Positions 22,157 through 32,756 of a stretch of DNA of 64,000 nt are shown here, one piece after another. The position numbers and the translations under genes are program-made. The DNA is from Parastagonospora avenae f. sp. tritici 18332-5. Taxonomy: Eukaryota; Ascomycota; Dothideomycetes; Pleosporales; Phaeosphaeriaceae. Position 1 is the stretch's first letter, and every line of letters starts with the position of its first letter. Below the pieces are notes generated by a model. It was given only the letters and a program-made list of their open reading frames with translations. It was not told the origin of the DNA and did not search any database. The DNA is taken from positions 1 to 64,000 of the forward strand of contig JAFJTR010000034.1 of assembly GCA_022559985.1 (NCBI GenBank), given 5' to 3'.

Positions 22157-23945
22157 TTAGATATCGAACTCGTACGCAAAAGCAGTGGCATTGTTTGGTT
22201 GATCCACCAGTATCGTGAGCTGGATAAAGTTAGCAAATTAATAGTACGTCGGTCCAGGAAGTGAGGTGTCTTACAGTGTCCGCGCTGTATGTAAAAGACG
22301 CCTGGCCGAGTGCGACAGGGCCCTCGATACGGCCTTGATCTCCCGCCCAGTCAAAGCGAATGACGTTAGCAGAGATGGACCCCTGTGCTGGGAGACCAAG
22401 ACTTTGCATTCCTGATATGCGGATCTCGTATGGCGCGTGTATGGTTCTAGTGCCAGCGATGATCTTGACCGTAGATGCAGATTTTACTGCGAAAACGTCG
22501 AAGCGTCGATCAGCAGAAGCAGTAGTGGTCACGCGATCACCTTCCATCTGCGCGTAGTATTTGTACAGATGCCACTCGCCGTTCGCGTAATACTCGCCGT
22601 TGCTTTTGTATAGCAAATTGGCGAGATAGTCGTGCAAATCACTTCCGGAACCCCAATTCGCTCGCAGAGCTCGAAGATTATGCCGCTCGTGTTGGGCGAT
22701 GTAGTATACTGAGTTGGCTGGATTCTGTTCCGGTCGATCGGCATACTCGTTGACGTCGATAGGTAAATCGGGGAGGTTGTGGACAGCTTTCATAGCATTA
22801 AAGTCCGGCACCGTCTCGTCGGGCTTAAGCCGAGTCACGTGGTTAGCGCAGATTCATGCTTTAAGAATGTTTACTTTCGAGTTGGAATTGCAGGATGTAC
22901 ATACTGCGATATGTTAGCATAGTTCGATTGGTTAGACGTAAGATACTGGGTAGGTGCTTTGCCGCAACGCGTCGAACAGCAAAATTGCGTTTGAGCAACG
23001 CACCCACTCCACATTCAGAATTTCTTACCTTGTCTGGACCACGTCCCAATTTGATGCCAAGCATAAATGTCAGGAACTGTTTGGCTTTCAGCAGCTTTGG
23101 CCAACCAAGCCGTCCAGTTAGTGTTGTCAGGCTTGGGTGAGGCTGCCATGGAAGGCCCACTGATCAGTGTGCCAGCCATTTCCTTCCTGCGAGCGGTGTT
23201 AATCACATGTAGCAACTAGAGGACATGTGTTGGGTACGAATCTAATATAGACTTACCTGAAGAAATTGTACGATCGAACCCAATACTAGCAACGTGAGTA
23301 ATACGTCAAGCACGAATCAAAGGTCTACAACTTACCTCGAGGTACTGAGGCCAAGAGCGCGCCCAGAAATTAGAGATGTCTGGCTCGTTCCAGAGGTCAA
23401 GAACAAGACCGTCAAGCATGTCATTCTCAACAAGATCATTCTTGAGTCGTTGAAAGAATGCATCGGCCAAGCTCCAATTGCCGTTGTCGCCAGGGAATGT
23501 CGCGATACTGCCGCCATCTGCTCCCCAGAGGTCATGGACCAACAAGATGAAATCGCCACCGTAATGGCGCGTGGTGCGATAATTCGATAATGTAGAATTA
23601 AAGCGACCAATGTAGTCTTCCAGGCTTGTAACCCATCCTTTGGCCTATGGTAAAATCAATGGCTGCAAACTTTGCTTATATCAGGCGACTTACAGGAATC
23701 TGGGCACCGCCCGCCCTCGTACTATGGAAATTTACGTCTCGTACGAAGTGCTCCGGGATCGAGAAGTCGGCATCGGTGCCATTATCGGGGAAGCCGTAAA
23801 TCCAGCCACTTGCCAAAGACTTTGCCGGACCATACGTCTCCGCGAGGTTGACAGTCGCGACACCGTTCGACGTTTGCCGGATGCTAACAGCTCCGGTGCT
23901 ATGTATACCGGAGAGCAAAAAGACCAAGGCAGACGGGATAATCAT
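22157..23945 (-). CDS. Secreted glycoside hydrolase family 39
   Basis: Seven exons on the minus strand: 23945-23694, 23644-23336, 23285-23257, 23186-23029, 22903-22875, 22823-22275 and 22219-22157, giving 462 aa. Two exons are only 29 nt; the first (YWVRSYNFFR) is well supported, while the second (22903-22875) fits the frame but adds residues unusual for the family. A signal peptide (MIIPSALVFLLSGIHSTGA) is followed by a TIM barrel with the acid/base Glu171 in LDLWNEPD and the nucleophile Glu285 in DVNEYADRPEQNP; ISQ/IAQHERH and RANWGSG follow. Family activities include beta-xylosidase and related glycosidases; fungal secreted members are poorly characterised. Divergent with the GH31 gene. 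Confidence 0.85.
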
Positions 23946-24715
23946 GGTTACTAAGCTAGGTAAGACTGCTTGGCTCAGACCGTGCTAGTGAATTCGCGAT
24001 GGAGGTGCAAGGTCAAAACAAACAGAAGATTGCATGTCTTTAAATATTCGACCGTTGGCACCATCCAACTACCTTGCCTTAAGGATCCATTGTACGTATA
24101 CTCTGCTCCGTCCCATACCATCGCCATTGGGCAAGTCGATAGTCAGACGCATCTCTGAAGTGACGCAGCTGATGAGGTTAAGGACGGAGACAAGGATCTA
24201 AGGGGGCAACTCTCTAGGTAGAATTCTGGGGTAACCACTTGGCCCGATGCTACGATTCCTAGGTACCCCATACGACACCATGATCACCCCGCCCTATCGG
24301 AAGAATTCAAGGAATTCCATCCCCAATCAGACCGGTCGGCCAACTCGTGAATAGGCAATTGCGGGGAATCCTTGAAGCGGAGTGTTCGCGAGTGTTACGA
24401 GCTCCGGTGGGGGTCATTAGTGCCACTTGGCTCTCCGATGGGGTAGCGCTAGACAGGCTGATGGAGTTTGACGGGGCAACCCGTCCTGCACGTCAATGAG
24501 CTCAATCTGCAGCACAATCAGTGGGGGCAGGGGGGGGTGACGTGAGGATCAATCTTATGATAAGATTCTGTGCTCGCAGAACATATAGATAATAACTCGA
24601 GGTCAAAATCCTCTCATCTTTCAAATTGTCCTGATTTACGTCACCTCTGACTTCACGACTTCTCACTTCCGTACCTTTCGGTGATTACCACGTTGGCCAA
24701 TCCTCTCCAGCCACC
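23946..24715. promoter_or_regulatory. Divergent GH39/GH31 promoter with CreA-like sites
   Basis: 770 bp between the two glycosidase start codons. It contains several matches to the carbon-catabolite repressor consensus SYGGRG: GCGGGG at 24361, GTGGGG at 24407 and GTGGGG at 24521, the last within a G-run. Such 6-bp sites are frequent by chance, so this is only suggestive of shared glucose repression. Confidence 0.4.
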
Positions 24716-26698
24716 ATGCTATCCAGCAAAGATGATCGCATCGTGTATACGCATGATGCAGAAAAGCTCTGGATCGAGCCTTGGGGAGAGAATTCCGTGC
24801 GAATCCGGTCGACCATGATGTCGACTATGCCCGAAGAAAATTGGGCTCTGCTGGAGCCACCAGAAAGGAAACCTCAAATTGATGTCGAAGACACTTCTGC
24901 TACACTGATCAATGGAAGAATCAAAGTTAGCATCACTAAAAGGGGCAAAATCACCGTCCGGAACACCAACGGGAAGCTATTACTGGAGGAATATGCTCGC
25001 AATCGTCGCGATATCACTGATCCAAAGTGCTCTGCATTAGAAGTGGAAGGCCGCGAATTCAAACCCAATCACGGAGGAGACTACCGTCTCACGGCGCGTT
25101 TCGAGAGCCTCGACCCAAAAGAGAAGATATATGGCATGGGCCAATACCAACAGCCTTTCTTGGACATTAAAGGGACCCAGCTGGAGCTCGCACATCGCAA
25201 TTCTCAAGCCAGCGTCCCCTTTGCTGTTTCGTCGCTGGGTTACGGTCTATTGTGGAACAACCCATCCATCGGCAATGCTGTGTTTGGCAAGAACGTCATG
25301 AGCTTCGAAGCACTCTCCACGAAAGCTCTGGACTACTGGGTAGTCGCTGGTGATACACCTGCGCAAATAGTCGAAGAGTATGCCTCTGCGACTGGCAAGG
25401 TGCCCATGATGCCAGAGTATGGTCTGGGCTTTTGGCAGTGCAAGCTACGTTATCAGACACAGGATGAGCTTCTGAAGGTAGCCAGGGAATACAAACGCCG
25501 AGAGCTGCCGATTGATCTGATCGTTGTTGACTTCTTCCATTGGCCCACACAAGGAGACTGGAGGTTTGATGAGACATATTGGCCAGACGCCGACGCCATG
25601 GTGAAGGAGCTGAAGGACATGGGCATTGAGCTCATGGTCTCAATTTGGCCCACAGTTGACAAGAGATCGGAGAATTTCAGCGAAATGCTCGAGAATGGCT
25701 ATCTCATCCGGACTGAGAGAGGCGTTCGAATCGCTATGACTTTCCAAGGAAGTACAATCCATTTCGACCCAACGAATCCAGGTTCGCGTGACTACGTTTG
25801 GAACAAGGCTAAGAAGAATTATTACTCCAAAGGCATCAAGGTGTTCTGGCTAGATGAAGCTGAACCCGAGTACCGCGTATACGACTTCGAGAATTACCGC
25901 TACCACTTGGGACCCAATGTCGCCATTGGCAACATCTACCCACGGGAGTACGCGAGGACATTTTACGAAGGAATGGCCAATGAAGGCCAGAAGAACATTG
26001 TCAACTTGCTACGGTGCGCATGGGCTGGCTCTCAGAAGTATGGCGCGCTTGTCTGGTCTGGCGACATAGCGTCTTCATGGTCATCCTTCCGCGATCAGCT
26101 TGCTGCCGGACTGAACATGGGCATGGCTGGACTACCTTGGTGGACAACCGATATCGGCGGATTTCATGGAGGTGACCCCAACGATGAAAAGTTTCGTGAG
26201 CTATTTGTAAGATGGTTCCAGTGGGGTACTTTCTGTCCAGTCATGCGCCTTCATGGTGATCGTGAGCCACGGCAAAATCAAGTTGGAACGACGGGAGGAG
26301 CGACGTGCCGTAGCGGGGCCGACAATGAAGTGTGGTCATACGGGCCCAAGGTGTACGAGATCTGCAAGAAGTACATGAAAGTTCGTGAAGATATGCGGTC
26401 TTACACACGCAAGTTGATGACAGAGGCCCACGAGAAAGGATCGCCAGTCATGAGAACACTTTTCTACGAGTTTCCGGAAGATGGGAAATGCTGGGAGGTT
26501 GAGGAACAATACATGTACGGTGATAAGTACATGTGTTGCCCTGTTTTGAAGGAAGGACAAAAGACGTTAAACGTGTACTTCCCGAAGGTGCCCGAAAGTA
26601 AATGGAAGGCTTTCGAAGGAGATGAGACCTGGGAAGGGGGCAAGTTTGCGACCGTTGAGTGTCCTTTGGAGATGATGCCAGTCTTCGTACGTACATAG
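24716..26698 (+). CDS. Cytosolic glycoside hydrolase family 31, alpha-xylosidase-like
   Basis: Single-exon gene of 660 aa with ATG in a good context (gccaccatgc). There is no signal peptide, so the enzyme is intracellular. It has an N-terminal beta-sandwich, then IYGMGQYQQ, the barrel start MPEYGLGFWQCKLRYQTQDE, and IDLIVVDFFHWPTQGDWRFD. The catalytic nucleophile is Asp380 in FWLDEAEPEY and the acid/base is Asp450 in VWSGDIASSW, followed by GLPWWTTDIGGF and the substrate-binding segment FCPVMRLHGDREP. The WLDEAEPE form is that of the alpha-xylosidase/YicI-like branch, not the WIDMNEP branch of secreted alpha-glucosidases. Likely role: trimming imported oligosaccharides such as xyloglucan fragments (inference), with the adjacent transporter supplying them. 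Confidence 0.9.
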   Translation: MLSSKDDRIVYTHDAEKLWIEPWGENSVRIRSTMMSTMPEENWALLEPPERKPQIDVEDTSATLINGRIKVSITKRGKITVRNTNGKLLLEEYARNRRDITDPKCSALEVEGREFKPNHGGDYRLTARFESLDPKEKIYGMGQYQQPFLDIKGTQLELAHRNSQASVPFAVSSLGYGLLWNNPSIGNAVFGKNVMSFEALSTKALDYWVVAGDTPAQIVEEYASATGKVPMMPEYGLGFWQCKLRYQTQDELLKVAREYKRRELPIDLIVVDFFHWPTQGDWRFDETYWPDADAMVKELKDMGIELMVSIWPTVDKRSENFSEMLENGYLIRTERGVRIAMTFQGSTIHFDPTNPGSRDYVWNKAKKNYYSKGIKVFWLDEAEPEYRVYDFENYRYHLGPNVAIGNIYPREYARTFYEGMANEGQKNIVNLLRCAWAGSQKYGALVWSGDIASSWSSFRDQLAAGLNMGMAGLPWWTTDIGGFHGGDPNDEKFRELFVRWFQWGTFCPVMRLHGDREPRQNQVGTTGGATCRSGADNEVWSYGPKVYEICKKYMKVREDMRSYTRKLMTEAHEKGSPVMRTLFYEFPEDGKCWEVEEQYMYGDKYMCCPVLKEGQKTLNVYFPKVPESKWKAFEGDETWEGGKFATVECPLEMMPVFVRT

Positions 26699-27295
26699 GT
26701 ACAGTGAGATGCGACATCATTAGGCAGCTGCAGATTTCGTGTCCGCTTTGCACATGCGCGAAGTAATCTAATAGTTCTTAGGAGCGCACTGATGAATTTA
26801 TAAAGAAACTTATATATATTTAGTACTGTAAGATATCTCGTCTAATTTTGTAAGAAGTTTTAAATATATCTAGGCTACCTCTTCACTCTTTACTTTTCTT
26901 GTTTGGTGAAGGCGGAAAGGAATGTTGCCGGGGCCTGGTGACACCGCCTCCAAAGTTACTTTCGCTGCGTGGACAAAGCTGTTCGTGTCTTTAAGCTGAT
27001 CTCCGTACATATAATTTGCTCTCACATGTGAATAATCATCTACAGTGTCAAGACTGCCTCGTCGAACTGGTAGACAAAATTTTAATTCAGCTAGAACTAT
27101 GCGGCTCTGGAAGTCGATGATGTGATTCGTTGTGCAAGTGTTGCGGTGGAAGTTGGACCTCGGAAAAGAGGCAGCTCCGCTACCCGCTACGGTAAAATAG
27201 ATTAGCTTCGCGTTCCCATGTGCCAGAGCTGACGTGATGTGCACCTTCTGCTGCCATCAATCGTGCATTATGAACGATGCAATAATGTCTTAGCT
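26699..27295. other. Intergenic upstream of transcription factor, contains repeat R1
   Basis: 597 bp. AT-rich around 26800-26870, followed by repeat R1 (26858-26940). No gene. The ATG of the regulator at 27296 follows a short leader. Confidence 0.4.
26858..26940. repeat. Diverged direct repeat R1
   Basis: Shares the ordered blocks ctac-tcttcac, cttgtt-gg, gaaggcgg/aaaggcgg, agga, ttgccg and cctggtg with 33046-33121 (R2), in direct orientation and preceded in both by an AT-rich tract. Roughly three quarters identical by eye with one gap. Nature unknown. Confidence 0.45.
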
Positions 27296-30200
27296 ATGGG
27301 CCCGACAAGAACACAGGCGACGACAATAGCTTGTCCTGTTTGCAATCAATTTTTCACTAGAAAGGAACACTTGCGACGGCACGAGAGAGCCGCGCACAGT
27401 CTCGACAAGCCTTACCAATGCTCACTCTGCAGCAAGGTACGTCGCTACTTTCTGAACGGTGCAAGATGCGTCACTGACTCCGTATTTCGGGTTCTGTAGC
27501 ATTTTTCACGCCCGTACGTTGTCAACTTATTTCTGCTCATGCTATAGCACCTCGCTAATAACAGCGACGTCGCAAGTGATGTGCTCAGCCGTCATACTGC
27601 TTCACACAATCAAGAGCGGACAGCGGCAACATCTTCTCGAGCCTGCAAGCAGTGCGCGACCGATCGCGTCCGCTGTTCTCGTGGTCAACCTTGTAGAAGA
27701 TGTTTGGATCGCCAAAGCGTATGCTCGTATCCTTCGAGACAAAGCGCCCCTCCTGGAGCTGAGATTGGCGGTGATGTTCACATATCAGTGGAAGATCAGC
27801 ATGGTGATGGCGATATCCTGCTTCTGAATGAAGCCGCTCAATTTCCACCCAACCCCGATCATCAGATTTCTATCATTTCTGACAATCGCACTGTTGCTGC
27901 AACCTTCTCGTCTGGCCTAGGTAGCACTTCAGGCGAGCCAACAGCATGGACGACTGGGTTTTGCGATGATGCCGGTCTCAGCACTTTCGATCAGCCAGAC
28001 TTAACAGCCTTTGGCGTAAACTGGATATCACCACAATACGAGGACACCGTTGACTGGAATGCTATAATTAACGGGATCTCTACCAACGCTCATATGAACG
28101 AATATTCAGGATCATGGGCGGAGGGAGGGAGCATGGCTATACAAGGACGCAACGTGCAAGATAATCACCTCCATCAGCAGCAGCGGCAGCAAGCACAACT
28201 ACTATCCAACGGTTCTGAGCCAACACCTTCTGGACTTATTCCCGGATCTGATACTAGTGTGGATACAACCGAGAACCTTTATTACGTCGATGGTAATGGT
28301 GCAAGAGCACCATTCGGAGGTAGGATTCGTCAACGCGGCTCAATTGTGGCAAGCGAAGAGCTGCGCGACACGGCTTGTGATATCACAAGGCCCTCCGCAT
28401 GCTCAACTTTGCCTGCAGAGCTACAACTCTGCCCGCAAGCTGCGTACGAAAACCTTGTACAGAATATCTCATTGGAGCGCCCGCAGTATGACCTTCATGG
28501 TAGCTTCACTTCTTTTCCTTCTCTATCCTTGATGCGACTCTATGTCTCCTGCTACTTTGAGCATTTTCATCCTATATTTCCTTTCATTCGAAAGTCAAAT
28601 TTCTCGTGCGCAGCAACGAATGAGTGGCTTTTACTCCTGGCGGTCGCTGCTGTAGGCTCAAAGTACATGCAACGTGGCCAAGACGAGAACTCTGAAGAGA
28701 TGCTAGCCAGAACTCTTGACGCCGCACTGCAACATCGTAGATATGGCTTTTCTTCTGAGCATAATGCCCCGAACTGCACTGATATATTCCTACCGGGCGA
28801 AAAGTCTCAAGCAAGCCCAAACCTGGCCACCTTACAGGCTGGCATTCTCAACGTTCTACTTTTACAGCATTCAGGTGGTAAAATCGATATGGATCGCGCT
28901 TTGATCGACCGACACTGTCTGGTAGAAGCATGCCATTTGCTTGGCTTAATCTCTGCCAAACCCCTCACTGAGCACAATCGAAGCATCGCAAGCCAAAACA
29001 TAACACAGCAATGGCTGGAACGAGAGACTGAGATTCGAACCGGGTTGATGATATGGGTAGAGCTTCAAGTACTCTCAACCGTCCCACATTGGCTAATGTT
29101 TCATAGTTTCTAGATTGCATCTTCCTCTTCGAATTCGATGCAAGGCCACTCATGGATCTGGACGACATCAAGTGTTTTCTCCCGTCTCAAGATGATTTTT
29201 GGGACGGTACGGAGCATCAAACTTCGATAAAGATTAATGCGACCGGCTTGACACTTCTCGGCGCACTAGAACTGATGTACATGGAGAAAAAGCTGCCACC
29301 TAATATTGGTGAATTTGGAACTTCCATTCTGGTGAACTCTATATACAGGCACACCCGAAATGTGTTACGAAGAGAGTCTTATCCACTGAGTTCGTGGACC
29401 CCCTCGGCAGTTGCCCAACGGGTCGCGAATGATGAAATGGGGGAGGATCATCGTGGTTGGTTCCCGACCAATTCTACGACACTCAAGTGGCGCAACAGTG
29501 CATGGGTACGAAATCCTGGGTACAAAGTCGGTTAGCTGATTGACGTGCCGCTGTCTAACAACGTTAGTCGAGCGCGCGTAAGTGAGCATAGTATCTACTT
29601 CGTATCTTTTCTCCTGCAAGAACTCATGCTGACACTACGTAGTACGTATGAGCCCGGCCGCACAATCGACATAAGGTAAAACATCCTTTGATGTGGACTT
29701 GCGCTGACTTCATATCTGCACCATCAGTGATTGCCTCGACATTTTGCATTGGCCGGCAAACAGCAAGGTCGCTCGACTTTCGGGGTCTGAACATCACATA
29801 ATCCTGCACCTACACCTCGCGCGAGTCATCATTCTAACACCTACGGAATGCATTCGTAACTTTGCGTTGGCAAGAATAGCTGCTTATAAGGCCACCCGGA
29901 ACTTCGAAGCGGACACATTGTCTAATGCTGTCTTGCAATGGGCTGTCCGTGATCGATGCAAAGCCAGACTATCAATCATACACTGCGGAGCACTATACTG
30001 GCACATTCGACGATACAGTCGCAACAGTGTTCTGGAGCCATTCGCAATCTACATGTCGACCCTGGTACTCTGGGCATTTTGTACAACAATGCAGCTTCCA
30101 GAAGTTATCGAAGCAATCGCCCAGGATTGTGGAGCCGAACCAGAACCGCGCTTCTTGCATCTCGATAGACCAATAGATGACGAGTTGGTTCAAACCTTCG

Positions 30201-30454
30201 TTCGCTCCGGCCACAGGATATCTGCATACATCTCTCGAATCGGCAACATTTCGGACCCCGGCGCACCCATCAAAATACTTCAAGAAGGCATAAACCTGCT
30301 TGCTGGCCGTCCCCGTACTACAAACTCTGAAAGCACCAATACGAGCTCCACATATTCTACCAGTTCACCCATCCAAGGAAATTTTACATGGGGCGTTGAG
30401 CGATCGTACATAGTTCTGCTCCGTGATCTCCTGCAGGCCACCGGAGAACGTTGA
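27296..30454 (+). CDS. C2H2 + Zn(II)2Cys6 fungal transcription factor
   Basis: Exons supported: 27296-27436, 27500-27513, 27577-29056, 29107-29505 and 29728-30454. The 14-nt second exon and the acceptor at 27577 give a perfect second finger, CSLC-SKHFSRPDVLSR-H-TAS-H, after CPVCNQFFTRKEHLRRHERAAH. A Zn2Cys6 cluster follows directly (ACKQCATDRVRC...PCRRC...C, spacing C2C6C5C2C6C). The rest is the Fungal_trans regulatory region (LMRLYVSCYFEHFHPIFPFI; MIWFLDCIFLFEFDARPLM; DCLDILHWPANSKVA). Between 29506 and 29727 three plausible introns leave one or two tiny exons that I could not join in frame with confidence (TYEPGRTIDI is likely included); a defect there is possible. Placed between GH31 and a sugar transporter, it is a candidate local regulator. 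Confidence 0.82.
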
Positions 30455-30998
30455 AGCGAGCCTAGTGATCGATACGCGATGCTTCGGGTAACCGCACCAG
30501 GTATGGCAATAATTCGTGCGCGCTATGCCTTACGACCTAAACTATCGGTAGTTACGCCGTTCGACTTCAAGGTTGTTTAAGCTCTTCGTGGCGTGCTGAT
30601 AAGCTATCGAGTCTATGCAGGCGTGTATAGAAGATGACAGTTACTCTGTAATAGTACGTTAAGATAAAACAGAACGCGCACGAATTATTGCATCACCTGG
30701 TGACTGGGTCCGAAGGATTCAATAAAGTTCTCTCCACCGGAACCGCTGCTTGGTCCCCCACATTGAGCCCAAACTAAGCTAAATATGTATTTCCCCGGAT
30801 CGACACCCCATACTCTCCGGTGGGGTCCGCATGATCAGGCTTATGGTCTGATAGTTTCTTGGAAATGCTGACAGGCCTGATGTATAACAAATGCCTGAAC
30901 ACTGTGCATGGCTCAAAGGTGTTCGCCCTGGCGCAACATTCACTCTGCCGCCAAACTTCGCTATTGGACTTCAAATCCCAATCTTTCGCACTCCCGTC
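30455..30998. other. Intergenic with MITE, upstream of transporter
   Basis: 544 bp holding MITE copy A and about 300 bp of upstream sequence of the MFS gene. An in-frame ATG at 30891 could extend the transporter by 36 residues. No separate gene. Confidence 0.4.
30495..30702. mobile_element. MITE copy A
   Basis: 208 bp with near-perfect terminal inverted repeats: left caccaggtatggcaataatt continuing to cgtgcgcg, right cgcgcacgaattattgcatc continuing to acctggtg. The interior reads collinearly with the copy at 49304-49532 when reverse-complemented. There is no coding capacity. No clear target-site duplication was seen. Confidence 0.85.
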
Positions 30999-32756
30999 AT
31001 GCCGCTCGCAGAAGAGAAAGCGACGGTCGAGCAACGCAATCACCATGTTGACTTCGCAGATGCCAAGCAAGCGGCGGAAGAGGAGCATCAGCTCACACTG
31101 CTGCAAGCGATTCGCCAACACCCAAAAGCGATACTCTGGTCGGTTCTATTGTCAACAAGTATCATCATGGAAGGATATGATATCGTTTTGATGAACAGTT
31201 TCTTTGCGCAGCCGGCGTTTTCAGCGAAGTACGGCACTTTTGATCCTCGCACGGACAAATATCAGGCAAGTTGAGTGTGTACCACTTTTTGTGAGACATA
31301 ACTGACCTTGTATGTCCTCATTTTTAGATCTCTGCATCATGGCAGAATGGTCTCGGTAATGCTGTCAGCGTTGGCACAATTGTTGGTGCTTTTGCGAACG
31401 GATACTTTTGCCATAAATTTGGATACCGCCCAGTACTACTCATGTCGCTGTGCCTAATCTGCGCTTTCATCTTTATCTCCTTCTTCGCCCCAAACCTTCC
31501 CGCTCTACTCGTTGGTCAATTTCTGTGTGGTATACCTTGGGGAGTCTTTGCCACCATGGCACCAGCCTACGCCTCAGAGATCTGCCCCCTGGCCCTCAGG
31601 GGCTATCTCTCCGTCTACGTCAATTTATGTTGGGCACTTGGACAGCTCATCTCGGCGGGAGTCCAGTCTGGATTCTCTGGAAACTCCACCCAATGGGCAT
31701 ACCGCATCCCGTTCGCTTTGCAATGGGCTTGGCCTCTGCCACTCTTTGCGATACTGTTCTTCGCACCGGAATCTCCCTGGCACTATGTTCGAAATGGAAA
31801 CTACGAAACGGCCGAGAAGATGATAAATCGCCTCGCCTCGCCAGGCCAACAGCACCTTGCGAAGCAGAAGGTTGCGCTCATGGCTCACACAAATGAGTTG
31901 GAGTACGCACTAGAAGCCAACACGTCCTATTTTCAGTGCTTCAAAGGCATCGATCTGCGCCGCACCGAGATAGCCTGTATGGTCTTTGCTGCACAGCCTT
32001 TCTGTGGGAGCGCAATGGTAAGCACACTTTGAAGAATGCAAGCAGCACGTCACTGACCATTATCGTTGACAGGGTGGCACACCTACATACTTTTTCGTAC
32101 AAGCAGGCTTGCCGACTAGCATCTCTTTCAAGATGTCAATCGGTGGTCTAGGCATCGCATCAGTTGGCACCATCATTTCATGGTTTCTCATGTCATACTT
32201 TGGGCGCCGCACTCTGTACCTTTGGGGTCTTGCCGCGTTGTCTGCCATTTTGTTTGTGACTGGCATCATTAGTGCTAGTGACCCGAATTCGGTGCCCGGA
32301 AATTACGGCCAAGCCAGTATGATGATCATATGGCTACTCGTTTACTATCTCACAGTTGGCCCTATGTAAGTAGCATCCCTCTCCAAACACGTGCGACCGA
32401 ACTAACCTTATGGAAGTTGCTATGCGATCATAACAGAAGTTTCGTCCACTCGTCTTCGGAGTAAGAGCGTGTGTCTCAGTCGGATTGCCTACTATATCGC
32501 GCAGATCGTATGCAATATCGTCAACCCATACATGTTAAACCCTACCGCTGGCGACTGGAAAGGGAAAACTGGGTTCTTCTGGGGTGGTTGCGCCCTTGTG
32601 TTCTTTGTGTGGACTTTCTTCCGACTTCCCGAGACCAAGGGACGTAATTTTGAGGAGCTTGATATTTTGTTTGCGAAGCGGGTCGCCGCGAGAGACTTCA
32701 AGAAGTTTGAAGTGGATGCATATGCGCATGATGAGAGCTTGAAGGTGCTCACATGA
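30999..32756 (+). CDS. MFS sugar transporter, alpha-glucoside/maltose permease type
   Basis: Exons 30999-31265, 31328-32017, 32073-32365 and 32417-32756 give 529 aa. The first intron has a GC donor (CAG|GCAAGT), required to join KYQ to ISASWQNGLGN in frame. The sugar-porter signature includes MEGYDIVLMNSFFAQPAF at the first helix, GYRPVLL, PWGVFATMAPAYASEICPLA, the PESPWHYVRNG loop after helix 6, and PETKGRNFEELDILF after the last helix. About 12 transmembrane segments. Known role of this branch: proton-coupled uptake of maltose or other alpha-linked oligosaccharides at the plasma membrane. It follows the regulator on the same strand and probably feeds the cytosolic GH31. ATG 30999 preferred; 30891 is an alternative. 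Confidence 0.92.

Noticed and set aside
26870..27244. 124-codon minus-strand frame upstream of the transcription factor
   Set aside because: No ATG start in a sensible position, no motif, and it overlaps repeat R1 in AT-rich DNA.
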